A DNA stretch of 64,000 nt from Oceanococcus sp. HetDA_MAG_MS8 (GTDB taxonomy: Bacteria; Pseudomonadota; Gammaproteobacteria; Nevskiales; Oceanococcaceae): contig JAHCMK010000011.1 of NCBI GenBank assembly GCA_019192445.1, positions 1-64,000 of the forward strand, in the 5' to 3' direction. A program made the position numbers and the translations under genes. Each line of letters starts with the position of its first letter. Position 1 is the first letter of the stretch. Below, in pieces: positions 52,593-61,300 of the stretch. The notes under the pieces were generated by a model. It did no database searches and was not told the origin of the DNA. It saw nothing but the letters and a program-made list of their open reading frames with translations.

Positions 52593-53851
52593 TGAAAACT
52601 ATCCTTGGTCACGTTGGCATACCAGGCATAGGCATTGTCGGCCTCGAGTTTGCGCACCGAAGGCGCTGCAAAGCTGGCGCTCTGGCCGGAGGACAGACTA
52701 TTCAAACGCCCCTCAACAACGGCATAACTCGCACTGATCGACACACCAGAATCCGGTGCTAGCAGGCTATAGCAGGTGTTGGTCAGCAGCCCTTGGGGGC
52801 GGGCCAAACCCTGCAAATCCGCCACAATGGCCAGAGCGCAAAGCTTGCCTTGGGCACCAGCGGCATATGCCGATTTGGGCATGGGCTGCACATCCGCTGC
52901 ATCGCCAATGACATGGACACCGGCGTAGCGCCGAGACTCGAAGCCCACAGGCTCTACTGGACACCAACCACTCGCATCCACAAGGTCCGCTTGATGCGCT
53001 ATTGCTGCAGCCTCTTGGGGTGGTATGAGGCTAATCAGATCAGCGCGTACAGACTCGCCGCCCTTCAGATGCAACTGCTGCTGGGAAGTATCCACACCAC
53101 TCACAGCGCCGCCAGCTTGACGCGGCACCCATTCGACCATGCCCGGATACAACGAGGACCAAGCCGCCTGTATAGGGCCACGTTTGGTGAAGTCATCCTT
53201 GGCATCCAGGATGAGAACTTTAGAGCGACGGCCCCGTTGCTGAAGTGCCCAGGCCACCAACCCAGCGCGCTCATAGGGGCCAGGCGGGCACCGGTATCGG
53301 CCCGCCGGTGCGCTAATCGCGACTGTGGCTCCGTCCTTCAAAGCAGCCAAGCGTCGCCGCAAGGCTGGCAACTGAGCATCGCCTAACCAAGCATGCGGCA
53401 CCTGCGCACTATTGCGTGTATTCAGACCTTCAACATCGGCGTAGCGCATACGCACACCGGGTGCGAGCACGATCCGTTCCGCCTCTATCGTCTCCCCGTC
53501 CGCCATGCGCACTCGGCGGCGCACGGGGTCGATGTCGAGCACCTCACCCGGCCGCCAGCGTACGCCATGAGCCTGCGCAATCTGCGCTGTGGAAAAACGA
53601 ATACGCTGCAATGCCCAATGACCGGCGATGGCGAGATTGGTGAAGGGGCCGGTATAAAACTGAGAGCGCGCGTCAATCAATGTGATATTTAACGTCGGCG
53701 CAAGCTGACGTAAGACTCGCGCGCAATTGGCCCCGCCAAAACCCGCTCCTACGATGACCACGCGCTCAGCAGCTGGACGAAGCGCGGCTGCTAAGGGGTG
53801 ACTCAGGGCAGTAACGCCCAGTGCCGCGAGGAGATTGCGCCGCCGCATCAC
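52589..53851 (-). CDS. fccB: Flavocytochrome c sulfide dehydrogenase flavoprotein (FccB/SoxF-like)
   Basis: A 420-residue FAD protein. The twin-arginine-like leader MMRRRNLLAALGVTALS suggests folded export. FAD binding is by VVIVGAGFGGANCARVLR; typical FccB parts are RYRCPPGPYERA, a later HVIGDAADVQPMPKSAYAAG and NTCYSLL containing a conserved Cys. Characterised members oxidise sulfide to sulfur and pass electrons to a c-type cytochrome. Here it is coupled to a small cytochrome gene (4-bp overlap). With a SoxYZ-like carrier nearby, the substrate could be a carrier-bound thiol or persulfide. Confidence 0.9.
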   Translation of the reverse strand: MMRRRNLLAALGVTALSHPLAAALRPAAERVVIVGAGFGGANCARVLRQLAPTLNITLIDARSQFYTGPFTNLAIAGHWALQRIRFSTAQIAQAHGVRWRPGEVLDIDPVRRRVRMADGETIEAERIVLAPGVRMRYADVEGLNTRNSAQVPHAWLGDAQLPALRRRLAALKDGATVAISAPAGRYRCPPGPYERAGLVAWALQQRGRRSKVLILDAKDDFTKRGPIQAAWSSLYPGMVEWVPRQAGGAVSGVDTSQQQLHLKGGESVRADLISLIPPQEAAAIAHQADLVDASGWCPVEPVGFESRRYAGVHVIGDAADVQPMPKSAYAAGAQGKLCALAIVADLQGLARPQGLLTNTCYSLLAPDSGVSISASYAVVEGRLNSLSSGQSASFAAPSVRKLEADNAYAWYANVTKDSFQ

Positions 53852-54162
53852 TGTTGCTGACTGAAGTAGCAGGCCCAGAGGCGTAAGGTGGCCGGCGGCA
53901 CGTTTTGCAGCAGCCTTGGCATCAAATCCTGCGGTGCGGGCGCATCCTGGAAGGCGAGCAGGGCGTGTTCTAGCTCTTCCACCGGTTGTCCGGCAAGACT
54001 GGGGATGGGGCCAATACTATGCCCTCCACGACCATGGCAACCCTCGCAGCTCAAGGCTAGCGCTGTCATGTGGCGGTCCACCGGCGCACATGGCGACGCC
54101 AGTACCGCGCAGGGAATGAAGCTGCCGAGCAGCAGGCTCCACAGCGTATGTCTCCTATCCAT
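53848..54162 (-). CDS. Cytochrome c subunit, FccA/SoxE-like
   Basis: A 104-residue exported cytochrome. The signal peptide is about 1-23 (WSLLLGSFIPCAVLA). The haem motif is CEGCH (Cys39, Cys42, His43), in LALSCEGCHGRGGHSIGPIPSLAGQ, typical of the FccA family. A Met ligand probably lies in PQDLMPRLL. It is the first gene of the six-gene operon and would accept electrons from the FccB-like flavoprotein. A weak sigma-54-like element lies upstream on this strand (54175-54188), but its -24 box is poor. Confidence 0.85.
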   Translation of the reverse strand: MDRRHTLWSLLLGSFIPCAVLASPCAPVDRHMTALALSCEGCHGRGGHSIGPIPSLAGQPVEELEHALLAFQDAPAPQDLMPRLLQNVPPATLRLWACYFSQQQ

Positions 54163-54510
54163 AGCTCTGGCACAGCAAAAACCGCACCGATCTTCTGCGG
54201 CCCATCGCGCTTAGTTCAGGAATGCCCTAGGCCCAAGGAGTTGCCAGTTAGATGAGCCGGCCACACGCCATTGTGAAGGCTCAACCTCGGCGGCCTCTGT
54301 ACCGAGGCTGACACACATCGGCCCGCAGCCGGCACACCTCCCTCAGCGACATCAGGCATGACCCAGAGCAGATGGTTCAAGCGCAACCCAGTGCCCGCTT
54401 CCCTGCCTTTCATCATTGCCACTTTGGTCGCATAACAGCTGGCGGTAGTGGTGGTTTTCGCTAGTTCATTCAGAATCGTGCGGCGCTCCTCTTTGGCTAT
54501 CAGCCGTAGT

Positions 54511-54528
54511 TGTGTCAGAGCTGAAACA
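54511..54528. promoter_or_regulatory. Enhancer-like dyad upstream of aldehyde dehydrogenase
   Basis: TGTGTC-AGAGCT-GAAACA fits TGTNNC-N6-GNNACA and is centred about 163 bp upstream of the predicted start site, the same distance as at the alcohol dehydrogenase gene. Confidence 0.55.
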
Positions 54529-54655
54529 AGGTGACAACACTGCCTCGGAGATGGGACCGACTGCGCCTTAAGCACCATCTATACTTCAGCGCAGGAATAA
54601 TATTTTTCTTATTTTATTCATGAGCTTATAAGCCCTACCAGTGGATGGCACGGGT

Positions 54656-54671
54656 TGGCATGGCCACTGCT
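54656..54671 (+). promoter_or_regulatory. Sigma-54 promoter of aldehyde dehydrogenase gene
   Basis: TGGCATGGCCACTGCT has GG at 54657-54658 and GC at 54669-54670 with a 10-base spacing; the -12 box is CTGC rather than TTGC. It shares GTTGGCATG with the alcohol dehydrogenase promoter. Predicted start near 54682. Confidence 0.62.
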
Positions 54672-54707
54672 TTAGGGGACTAGCCACTCAATCCGAGGAG
54701 ATATCCC

Positions 54708-56228
54708 TTGAACCAACCTGCTACCGTCGGGGCTGCTGCCCAGTCCCCTTTTAAGTCTCAGTACGGCAACTTTATTGGCGGCCGCTTCCAAGAGCCCGCC
54801 AGCGGCCAGTACTTCGACAACATTTCCCCTATTACCGGCAAGCCCATCTGCAAAGTCGCTCGCTCGAATGCCGATGATGTAGAGCGTGCCCTGGACGCCG
54901 CCCATGCGGTGCGGGAACAGTGGGCCCGGACCAGCACCACCGAACGTGCCAATATTCTGAACAAGATTGCCGACCGCATGGAGGCCAATCTGGATTTGAT
55001 CGCGCTGGCGGAAACCTGGGACAACGGCAAACCGCTGCGCGAAACCACGGCCGCCGACGTGCCGCTGGCCATTGATCATTTCCGCTATTTCGCTGGCTGC
55101 ATCCGCGCCCAAGAAGGCACTATTGGCGAAGTCGATGCCGACACCATGGCCTACCACTTCCACGAGCCTTTGGGCGTGGTCGGGCAGATCATTCCTTGGA
55201 ACTTCCCACTGTTGATGGCCGCCTGGAAGCTGGCCCCCGCCCTGGCTGCCGGCAACTGCGTAGTGCTCAAGCCAGCCGAGCAAACCCCGGCTACCATCCT
55301 ACTCTGGGCTGAACTCATTGGTGATCTACTGCCCGAAGGCGTGCTGAACATTGTCAACGGCTTTGGTTTGGAAGCCGGCAAGCCCTTGGCCCAAAGCAAG
55401 CGCATTGCCAAAGTCGCCTTCACCGGCGAGACCTCGACCGGGCGTCTGATCATGCAATACGCCGCGGAAAACATTATCCCGGTCACGCTGGAACTGGGCG
55501 GCAAGTCACCCAATATCTTCTTCGCCGATGTCATGAACGAAGACGATGCCTATTTCGACAAATGTCTGGAAGGTTTCGCCATGTTCGCCCTGAACCAGGG
55601 TGAAGTGTGCACCTGCCCCAGCCGGGCATTGATCGCCGAATCCATTTATGACCAGTTCATGGAGCGGGCCATCGACCGGGTGAACAAGATCAAGCAGGGC
55701 GACCCGCGGGATATGAACACCATGATCGGTGCTCAAGCCTCCAGCGAACAACTGGAGAAAATCCTCTCCTATATGGACATTGGTCGCCAAGAAGGTGCCA
55801 AGGTGCTCACAGGCGGTGATCGGGCCAGCTTTGGTGGCGATATGGAGGGCGGCTACTACGTGCAGCCCACCGTCTTCGAAGGCCACAACAAAATGCGCGT
55901 CTTCCAAGAGGAAATCTTTGGCCCGGTGGTCTCGGTGACCACATTCAAAGACGAAGACGAAGCACTGTCTATTGCCAATGACACGCTCTATGGCCTCGGT
56001 GCCGGGGTATGGAGCCGCGACGCCAACCGCTGCTTCAAGTTCGGCCGCGGCATCCAAGCCGGTCGGGTCTGGACCAACTGTTACCACCTGTACCCCGCAC
56101 ATGCGGCCTTCGGTGGATACAAACAGTCAGGCATTGGCCGCGAAACCCACCGCATGATGCTGGACCACTACCAGCAAACCAAAAACATGCTGGTGAGCTA
56201 CAGCCCCAACGCCCTGGGCTTTTTCTAA
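54708..56228 (+). CDS. exaC: NAD-dependent aldehyde dehydrogenase (ExaC/AcoD-like)
   Basis: A 506-residue cytosolic dehydrogenase that would oxidise the aldehyde made by the periplasmic alcohol dehydrogenase to the acid. Motifs: [33 protein letters not shown], catalytic Glu in [12 protein letters not shown], and catalytic Cys in [13 protein letters not shown]; the C terminus is [20 protein letters not shown], as in the acetaldehyde-type enzymes. It begins at a TTG codon with GAGGAG 8 bp upstream. It has its own sigma-54 promoter and is followed by a DUF779 gene, a common companion. Confidence 0.95.
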   Translation: MNQPATVGAAAQSPFKSQYGNFIGGRFQEPASGQYFDNISPITGKPICKVARSNADDVERALDAAHAVREQWARTSTTERANILNKIADRMEANLDLIALAETWDNGKPLRETTAADVPLAIDHFRYFAGCIRAQEGTIGEVDADTMAYHFHEPLGVVGQIIPWNFPLLMAAWKLAPALAAGNCVVLKPAEQTPATILLWAELIGDLLPEGVLNIVNGFGLEAGKPLAQSKRIAKVAFTGETSTGRLIMQYAAENIIPVTLELGGKSPNIFFADVMNEDDAYFDKCLEGFAMFALNQGEVCTCPSRALIAESIYDQFMERAIDRVNKIKQGDPRDMNTMIGAQASSEQLEKILSYMDIGRQEGAKVLTGGDRASFGGDMEGGYYVQPTVFEGHNKMRVFQEEIFGPVVSVTTFKDEDEALSIANDTLYGLGAGVWSRDANRCFKFGRGIQAGRVWTNCYHLYPAHAAFGGYKQSGIGRETHRMMLDHYQQTKNMLVSYSPNALGFF

Positions 56229-56259
56229 GGCCGACGCTGACGCATTGATGTGGCAGCTT

Positions 56260-56293
56260 GGTTAGCGCCCGTGCAGTAGGGCGGGCGCTAACC
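56260..56293 (+). promoter_or_regulatory. Stem-loop after aldehyde dehydrogenase gene
   Basis: A perfect 11-bp inverted repeat (56260-56270 GGTTAGCGCCC with 56283-56293) and a 12-base loop, without a following T-run. It precedes the terminator at 56334 and may stabilise the dehydrogenase mRNA. Confidence 0.5.
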
Positions 56294-56333
56294 GCCGACC
56301 GAGTCTCATACCGTTGTCCTCAAGAAGACGGTT

Positions 56334-56370
56334 GGCCGGCCATCCACAGCGGATGGCTGGCCATTTTTTT
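56334..56370 (+). terminator. Intrinsic terminator between aldehyde dehydrogenase and DUF779 genes
   Basis: Stem GGCCGGCCATCC/GGATGGCTGGCC (56334-56345... paired with 56351-56362, one mismatch), short loop, then a run of seven T residues. It ends only 21 bp before the DUF779 start codon, so expression of that gene needs read-through. Confidence 0.85.
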
Positions 56371-56390
56371 CTCAGCCAGGATCCTGACCC

Positions 56391-56795
56391 ATGAACGAAG
56401 TTCCCCGCGTAAAGGCTACTACCGTGGCTTTGCAGCTCATCCAGGAGCTACGCCAAAAACATGGTGACATTCTGTTTCACCAATCTGGCGGCTGTTGTGA
56501 CGGTTCCGCCCCCATGTGCTTTCCCGCATCCGAGTTCAAAGTGAGCCAAGGCGATGTGTACCTGGGCTCACTGAATGATGTGCCCTTCTACATTTCCGGC
56601 CCCCAGTTCGAATATTGGCAACACACCCAACTCATCATCGACGTGGTGCCAGGCCAAGGCGGCATGTTCTCCTTGGAGAACGGAAGCGGCAAGCGGTTCC
56701 TGACACGCTCCAGGCTCTATGCGGAAGACGAAACGCCCGTGCCGCATATCCCGAGCACCAAGTGCTCTGACATAGCAGGCGAAAAGGCTCTGTAG
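56391..56795 (+). CDS. DUF779 family protein, aldehyde dehydrogenase companion
   Basis: A 134-residue protein with the DUF779 core HGDILFHQSGGCCDGSAPMCF, whose vicinal and nearby cysteines are conserved, and the later YISGPQFEYWQHTQLIIDVVPGQGGMFSLE. The family is regularly encoded next to acetaldehyde-type dehydrogenases, but its activity is unknown; the Cys cluster suggests thiol or metal chemistry. AGGA lies 9 bp before the ATG. It follows an intrinsic terminator, so it is probably expressed at a lower level than the dehydrogenase. Confidence 0.9.
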   Translation: MNEVPRVKATTVALQLIQELRQKHGDILFHQSGGCCDGSAPMCFPASEFKVSQGDVYLGSLNDVPFYISGPQFEYWQHTQLIIDVVPGQGGMFSLENGSGKRFLTRSRLYAEDETPVPHIPSTKCSDIAGEKAL

Positions 56796-56839
56796 CGAAT
56801 CGGGACGCTTAGAGCACATCACCGAATACAACCCGCTTA

Positions 56840-58021
56840 TTAGGTTTGTTCCTGCGTTGGTCCATCCTGAAATAACCGGAAATAGCTTTGGTAAAGAAAC
56901 TTTCGATTCCGCTTCTGACCGGTCACCTCACGCAGGATACTGTGCTGATCGAACAGATTGACGAGGTTGTTCGCAGCAGGGTAGCTGGTGCCAATGAGCG
57001 TCTGAATCTCGGCAACTGACACGATCGGACGCTGGTACAGATATTCAAGTACACGATGTCCATTGGCGGCCGCTCTCCCGAAATGGTCAGTAATGAGCTG
57101 ACGATGCTGTTCACGCAGCGCCAAGATGACCCGTGCGGTATCCGTTGCTTCCTTGCTCACTTCCAGCACGCCGCGCAAGAAGAAGCGGAGCCATGCCTCC
57201 CATGCACCATGGTCCCTGACTGCCTGCAAGTGCTCGTAATACGAACTGCGATTTCGTTTGAAGAAATGCGATAGGTAAAGCACCGGCTTAAGCAATACCT
57301 TCTTTTCGCAGAGCAAGAATGTTATGAGTAGGCGTCCCACACGCCCATTGCCATCAAGGAAAGGGTGGATGGTCTCAAACTGAGCGTGCACCAGTCCAAC
57401 CCGAATGAGTAACGGTAATGAAGTATCGGTATGGATAAATTTTTCCAAATCGCTCAGCAACGCGGGGACTTCGTGCGGCGGTGGAGGGACAAACCCCGCT
57501 TCACTCAGGGTACAACCGCCCGGCCCAATCCAATTCTGAGTCGTGCGTGTTTCGCCGGGCGTAAGGTGATGACCTCGGACACCGGACAACAGGCGTTCGT
57601 GAATTTCGCGTATGAGCCTGGTCGACACAGGCAAGCTTGCAAGACGTTCCAGCCCGTAATTCATCGCAGAAATGTAGTTGAATACTTCGTCTACATCGCT
57701 GTGCGGCGCGCTCGACAACATTTTCGCTTCCGCTGCCAAAACATCATGTAGCGAACTCTGCGTACCCTCAATTTGGCTTGAGAGTACTGCCTCTTTGCGC
57801 ACATACATCATCACAAAGAGATCTGGGTTAGGTAGGGTCTGAACCGAACCGTCCAGCCGGCCGAGCGCTCGGTCGGCCTGCGATAGTAGCGACTGCAATT
57901 CGCCAGCCAACTCCACGGGTGGGTCAGGTGGTAGTTTGGCGGGCATGAACGCCCGGTAGCCCGATAGCTGACGCTGGTATACGCCGGCCCGGCCAGAATC
58001 ATTATTTCTTGGGTTATTCAT
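56840..58021 (-). CDS. Fic domain protein with N-terminal inhibitory helix
   Basis: A 393-residue Fic protein, a family that mostly transfers AMP to target proteins. The catalytic motif HPFLDGNGRVGR is complete, with His219. The N-terminal helix contains SSQIEG (81-86), the (S/T)xxxE(G/N) inhibitory motif of class II Fic proteins, so it should be self-inhibited. A C-terminal winged-helix-like domain (SVAEIQTLIGTSYPAANNLVNLFDQ) may bind DNA. It is a single gene with no antitoxin partner, unlinked to the alcohol genes. Confidence 0.92.
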   Translation of the reverse strand: MNNPRNNDSGRAGVYQRQLSGYRAFMPAKLPPDPPVELAGELQSLLSQADRALGRLDGSVQTLPNPDLFVMMYVRKEAVLSSQIEGTQSSLHDVLAAEAKMLSSAPHSDVDEVFNYISAMNYGLERLASLPVSTRLIREIHERLLSGVRGHHLTPGETRTTQNWIGPGGCTLSEAGFVPPPPHEVPALLSDLEKFIHTDTSLPLLIRVGLVHAQFETIHPFLDGNGRVGRLLITFLLCEKKVLLKPVLYLSHFFKRNRSSYYEHLQAVRDHGAWEAWLRFFLRGVLEVSKEATDTARVILALREQHRQLITDHFGRAAANGHRVLEYLYQRPIVSVAEIQTLIGTSYPAANNLVNLFDQHSILREVTGQKRNRKFLYQSYFRLFQDGPTQEQT

Positions 58022-58210
58022 TGCTGGCTTTAATGTGCACAGCGTGGGAATTCATATTAAACCCTCTGTTTACTATGATGCTAGATGCATCGCGATATTC
58101 AAGGCAACGACAACATACTGCGCCGGGCATGCTCAAGACCAAGTCCTCCGATGCAGCTTGACGCCCAATACAGAGTTTGGCGCGACGCCCCAAGCCTTGT
58201 CTGTAACGGC

Positions 58211-61200
58211 TCAGTTGGGGCGCGGAGCTAACCAGGCAAAAACCGCGGGCAGTACCACCAAAACCAGCAACATGGTGCTTGCCATACCGCCCACCATGGG
58301 GGCCGCAATCCTTTGCATTACCTCGGCGCCTGTTCCGCTGGAAACCATGATGGGCAGCAAGCCGGCGATGGTCGCCAGCCCGGTCATCAGCACCGGTCGG
58401 AGGCGGCGCTGCGCAGCGTGGGTAATCAGCCTATTTAGCTCGGCTGCGGAGGTCGCCTGTGGGGCTTGCCGTTGATCGTTTTCCAAATAGGTCCACATCA
58501 CCACGCCAATCTCAATCGCCACCCCGGCTAGAGCAATTAAGCCCACGGCAACCGCCACCGATAACGCGTAGTCCAACCACCACAGCAGCCATACGCCCCC
58601 AGCTGCTGCCACAGGCAATGTCGCCAGCAAGACCACCACGGGCGTCGCGCGGCGAAACAAGGCATAGAGCAACGCCGCAATCAGCACTAGCGTGAGCGGA
58701 ATAACCAGCGACAAGCGCCGCTGCGCACTTTGCAGGGACTGGTACTGCCCCACCCAGTCCATGCTGTAACCAGAGGGTAGATCTAACTGCCGTTGCAGAG
58801 CCGTTTGCGCGGTGCGCACATAGCCCGCGATGTCACTGCCACGCGGTTCGATCAATACCCACCCGCCCAGACGCGCATTCTCACTTTTGATCATGGGCGC
58901 ACCGGAGCGCAGTTCAATCTGCGCGAGCTGCTGCAAACGAATGTTCTGGCCTAGCGGAGTTCGCAGCGGTAACTCGCCTAAGGCCTGAGGATTCTCACGC
59001 CAATGTGCGGGATAGCGCAGCTGAATCGGGAACCGCTCTCGCCCCTGCACGCTCTGCCCGACGATCACTCCGCCCACAGCGGCGCGGATGAGCTGCTGAG
59101 CCTGGCCCATACTCAAGCCGAAGCGGGCCAAAGCGTCGCGGTCGGGTCGAATATCCACATAGCGCCCACCCACAACTTGCTCAGCATAGGCGCTGGCTGT
59201 CTGCGGTAGAGCAGCCAGAATCTCTTCAGCCTGACGACCCAGGCTTTGAATGGTCTTTAGTTCCGGGCCGCTAATACGTAAGCCCAGTGACGTTTTGACC
59301 CCGGTGGACAGCATATCGATACGGGTGCGAATAGGCATGACCCAGGCGGGACTAAGGCCTGGCACTTGCACACGCTCGCGGATGTCTTGGCGAATATCCT
59401 CCAAGCTCAGACCGTCACGCCATTGCTCTGGCGGCTTAAACCGAATTGTGGTTTCAATCATGGTCAGCGGCGCTGGGTCGGTCGCGGTTTGGGCGCGGCC
59501 GACTTTGCCAAATGCCGTCTCCACCTCTGGTACTGAGGCAATGAGCCGGTTGGTTTGCTGCAATAACTCGCGGGCCTTGCCCACCGAAATACCCGGCCGC
59601 GTCGTGGGCATATACATCCAGTCGCCCTCATCCAAGGGCGGCATGAACTCCCTGCCTAACTGACTGGCCGGCCATAGCGCCGTCAACGCGAGCAATGCGC
59701 TCGCGAACACCACGCTGCGTGGGTGGCGCACACTCCATTGGAGCAGTGGCTGATAAAGCGATGCACTCCAGCGATTCAGCGGGTTGGCCGCAGCCTTCGG
59801 CGGCCGCCCCCGAACAATCAGGCCCATGAGTACAGGCACCAAGGTCACCGCCAGCAAAGCAGCGGCGGCCATGGCAAAGGTTTTGGTCCAGGCCAAAGGA
59901 GCGAATAACTTGCCTTCCTGCCCACCCAAGCTGAGCACCGGCACAAAACTTAAGGTGATGATGCACAAGGACACGAATAACGCCGGCGCCACTTCCTGAG
60001 CAGCGTCCTGTACGCGCTGCCAATGACTGCGTTCATCCTCTGACTCTAGATGCCGATGCAGGTTTTCCAACATCACCATGGCTCCATCCACCATGGCGCC
60101 AATCGCAATGGCAATGCCGCCCAAGGACATAATGTTGGCGCTGATACCGCCCAGCCGCATCAACACATAGGCCAGCAGTACGCCCAAGGGCAGCACCAGC
60201 AAAGCCACGAATGCGGAGGGCAAGTGAAGCAGGAACAGTGCGCAAATGAAGCACACCAGTAAAAGCTCCTTGACGAGGGTACGCTCCAAGGTCTGTACCG
60301 CAGCCGCGATCAGGCCCGAGCGATCATAGGTGGTCACGATCTCCAGACCTTCGGGCAAGCTCGCCTCCAGGTCCTGCAAGCGTTGCTTGACCCCGGCAAT
60401 GACCTGCTGGGCATTGGCGCCGGCCCGCATCACAATGATGCCGCCAACAACTTCACCTTCACCGTTGAGTTCGGCCACGCCGCGACGCAGCGCTGGGCCC
60501 AGCTGCACCGTGGCCACATCCGCCAAACGCAGCTGCGCGCCACTTGCCGAAGCCCGCAAGGCGATGGCTTCCAGGTCCTCGATGCTGGTGGCGTAGCCGG
60601 GGATGCGAAGCATGTACTCGGCTTCGGCCATTTCCAATACGCCGGCTCCGGTCTCCGCACTGGCCTGGCCCAAGGCCCGAATGACCGTTTCCAGCTCGAG
60701 GTTGTAAGCCTGTAAGCGCAGAGGATCCACCTGCACCTGATACTGCTGCACCATACCGCCCACAGTGGCGACCTCGGCCACGCCAGGCACTGCCTGCAAG
60801 GCATAACGGAGTGTCCAGTTCTGCAAGGTGGTGAGCTGATGTAAATCATGCCCGCCACTGCGATCTACCAGGGCGTATTCGTACACCCAGCCCACACCGG
60901 TCGCATCGGGGCCAAGCTGCGTTTGGGCCTCCGGCGGCAATTGTGATTGCACCTGCGAGAGCGACTCCAACACGCGGGAGCGCGCCCAGTAAAGGTCGGT
61001 GTGATCATCAAAAATCACGTACACATAAGCGTCGCCAAAGAAGGAGTAGCCGCGCACCGTGCGCGCACCGGGGACCCCAAGCAAAGCCGATGTGAGGGGA
61101 TAGGTGAGTTGCTGCTCGACCACCTCTGGAGCCTGTCCTGTCCAAGTCGCGCGGATAATGACCTGGGTTTCACTGAGATCGGGGATGGCATCCACCGGCG

Positions 61201-61300
61201 TGCTTTGCCAAGCCCATACACCCAGCAGCAAAGCTAGGGCACTCCCAAGTAACACCAAGCCGCGCTGCTGCAAAGACCACTGCACCAGCCGGGTAATCAT
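58211..61300 (-). CDS. cusA: Heavy-metal efflux RND pump, CusA/CzcA family
   Basis: A 1029-residue inner-membrane RND pump with twelve membrane helices and two large periplasmic loops. Cus-type features include PLTSALLGVPGARTVRGYSFFG, IAIGAMVDGAMVMLENLHRH (helix 4), FMPPLDEGDWMYMPTTRPGIS and VMPIRTRIDMLSTGVKTSLGL, with methionines that in CusA handle Cu(I)/Ag(I). Its start overlaps the stop of the adaptor gene by 4 bp. Copper or silver is more likely than zinc/cobalt, because the adaptor carries a CusF-like domain. Confidence 0.93.
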   Translation of the reverse strand: MITRLVQWSLQQRGLVLLGSALALLLGVWAWQSTPVDAIPDLSETQVIIRATWTGQAPEVVEQQLTYPLTSALLGVPGARTVRGYSFFGDAYVYVIFDDHTDLYWARSRVLESLSQVQSQLPPEAQTQLGPDATGVGWVYEYALVDRSGGHDLHQLTTLQNWTLRYALQAVPGVAEVATVGGMVQQYQVQVDPLRLQAYNLELETVIRALGQASAETGAGVLEMAEAEYMLRIPGYATSIEDLEAIALRASASGAQLRLADVATVQLGPALRRGVAELNGEGEVVGGIIVMRAGANAQQVIAGVKQRLQDLEASLPEGLEIVTTYDRSGLIAAAVQTLERTLVKELLLVCFICALFLLHLPSAFVALLVLPLGVLLAYVLMRLGGISANIMSLGGIAIAIGAMVDGAMVMLENLHRHLESEDERSHWQRVQDAAQEVAPALFVSLCIITLSFVPVLSLGGQEGKLFAPLAWTKTFAMAAAALLAVTLVPVLMGLIVRGRPPKAAANPLNRWSASLYQPLLQWSVRHPRSVVFASALLALTALWPASQLGREFMPPLDEGDWMYMPTTRPGISVGKARELLQQTNRLIASVPEVETAFGKVGRAQTATDPAPLTMIETTIRFKPPEQWRDGLSLEDIRQDIRERVQVPGLSPAWVMPIRTRIDMLSTGVKTSLGLRISGPELKTIQSLGRQAEEILAALPQTASAYAEQVVGGRYVDIRPDRDALARFGLSMGQAQQLIRAAVGGVIVGQSVQGRERFPIQLRYPAHWRENPQALGELPLRTPLGQNIRLQQLAQIELRSGAPMIKSENARLGGWVLIEPRGSDIAGYVRTAQTALQRQLDLPSGYSMDWVGQYQSLQSAQRRLSLVIPLTLVLIAALLYALFRRATPVVVLLATLPVAAAGGVWLLWWLDYALSVAVAVGLIALAGVAIEIGVVMWTYLENDQRQAPQATSAAELNRLITHAAQRRLRPVLMTGLATIAGLLPIMVSSGTGAEVMQRIAAPMVGGMASTMLLVLVVLPAVFAWLAPRPN

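Larger units (their letters stand above)
54163..54707. other. Divergent promoter region fccA / aldehyde dehydrogenase
   Basis: A 545-bp gap holding the regulatory sites of the aldehyde dehydrogenase gene (dyad at 54511, promoter at 54656) and presumably the promoter of the fcc operon. A 120-codon minus-strand frame is present but lacks a ribosome site or recognisable domain and covers the regulatory sites, so I do not call it. Confidence 0.6.

Noticed and set aside
54175-54188. Possible minus-strand sigma-54 promoter for the fcc operon
   Set aside because: Spacing is right but the -24 box (CGGTGC) is poor and no matching dyad was found nearby.
54216-54578. Minus-strand 120-codon frame between fccA and aldehyde dehydrogenase
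   Set aside because: No ribosome site or domain, and it covers the dyad at 54511; most likely accidental.
54646-54661. Alternative sigma-54-like string TGGCACGGGTTGGC upstream of aldehyde dehydrogenase
   Set aside because: The -24-like part is excellent, but GG to GC spacing is 9, not 10; the overlapping element at 54656 has the correct spacing.
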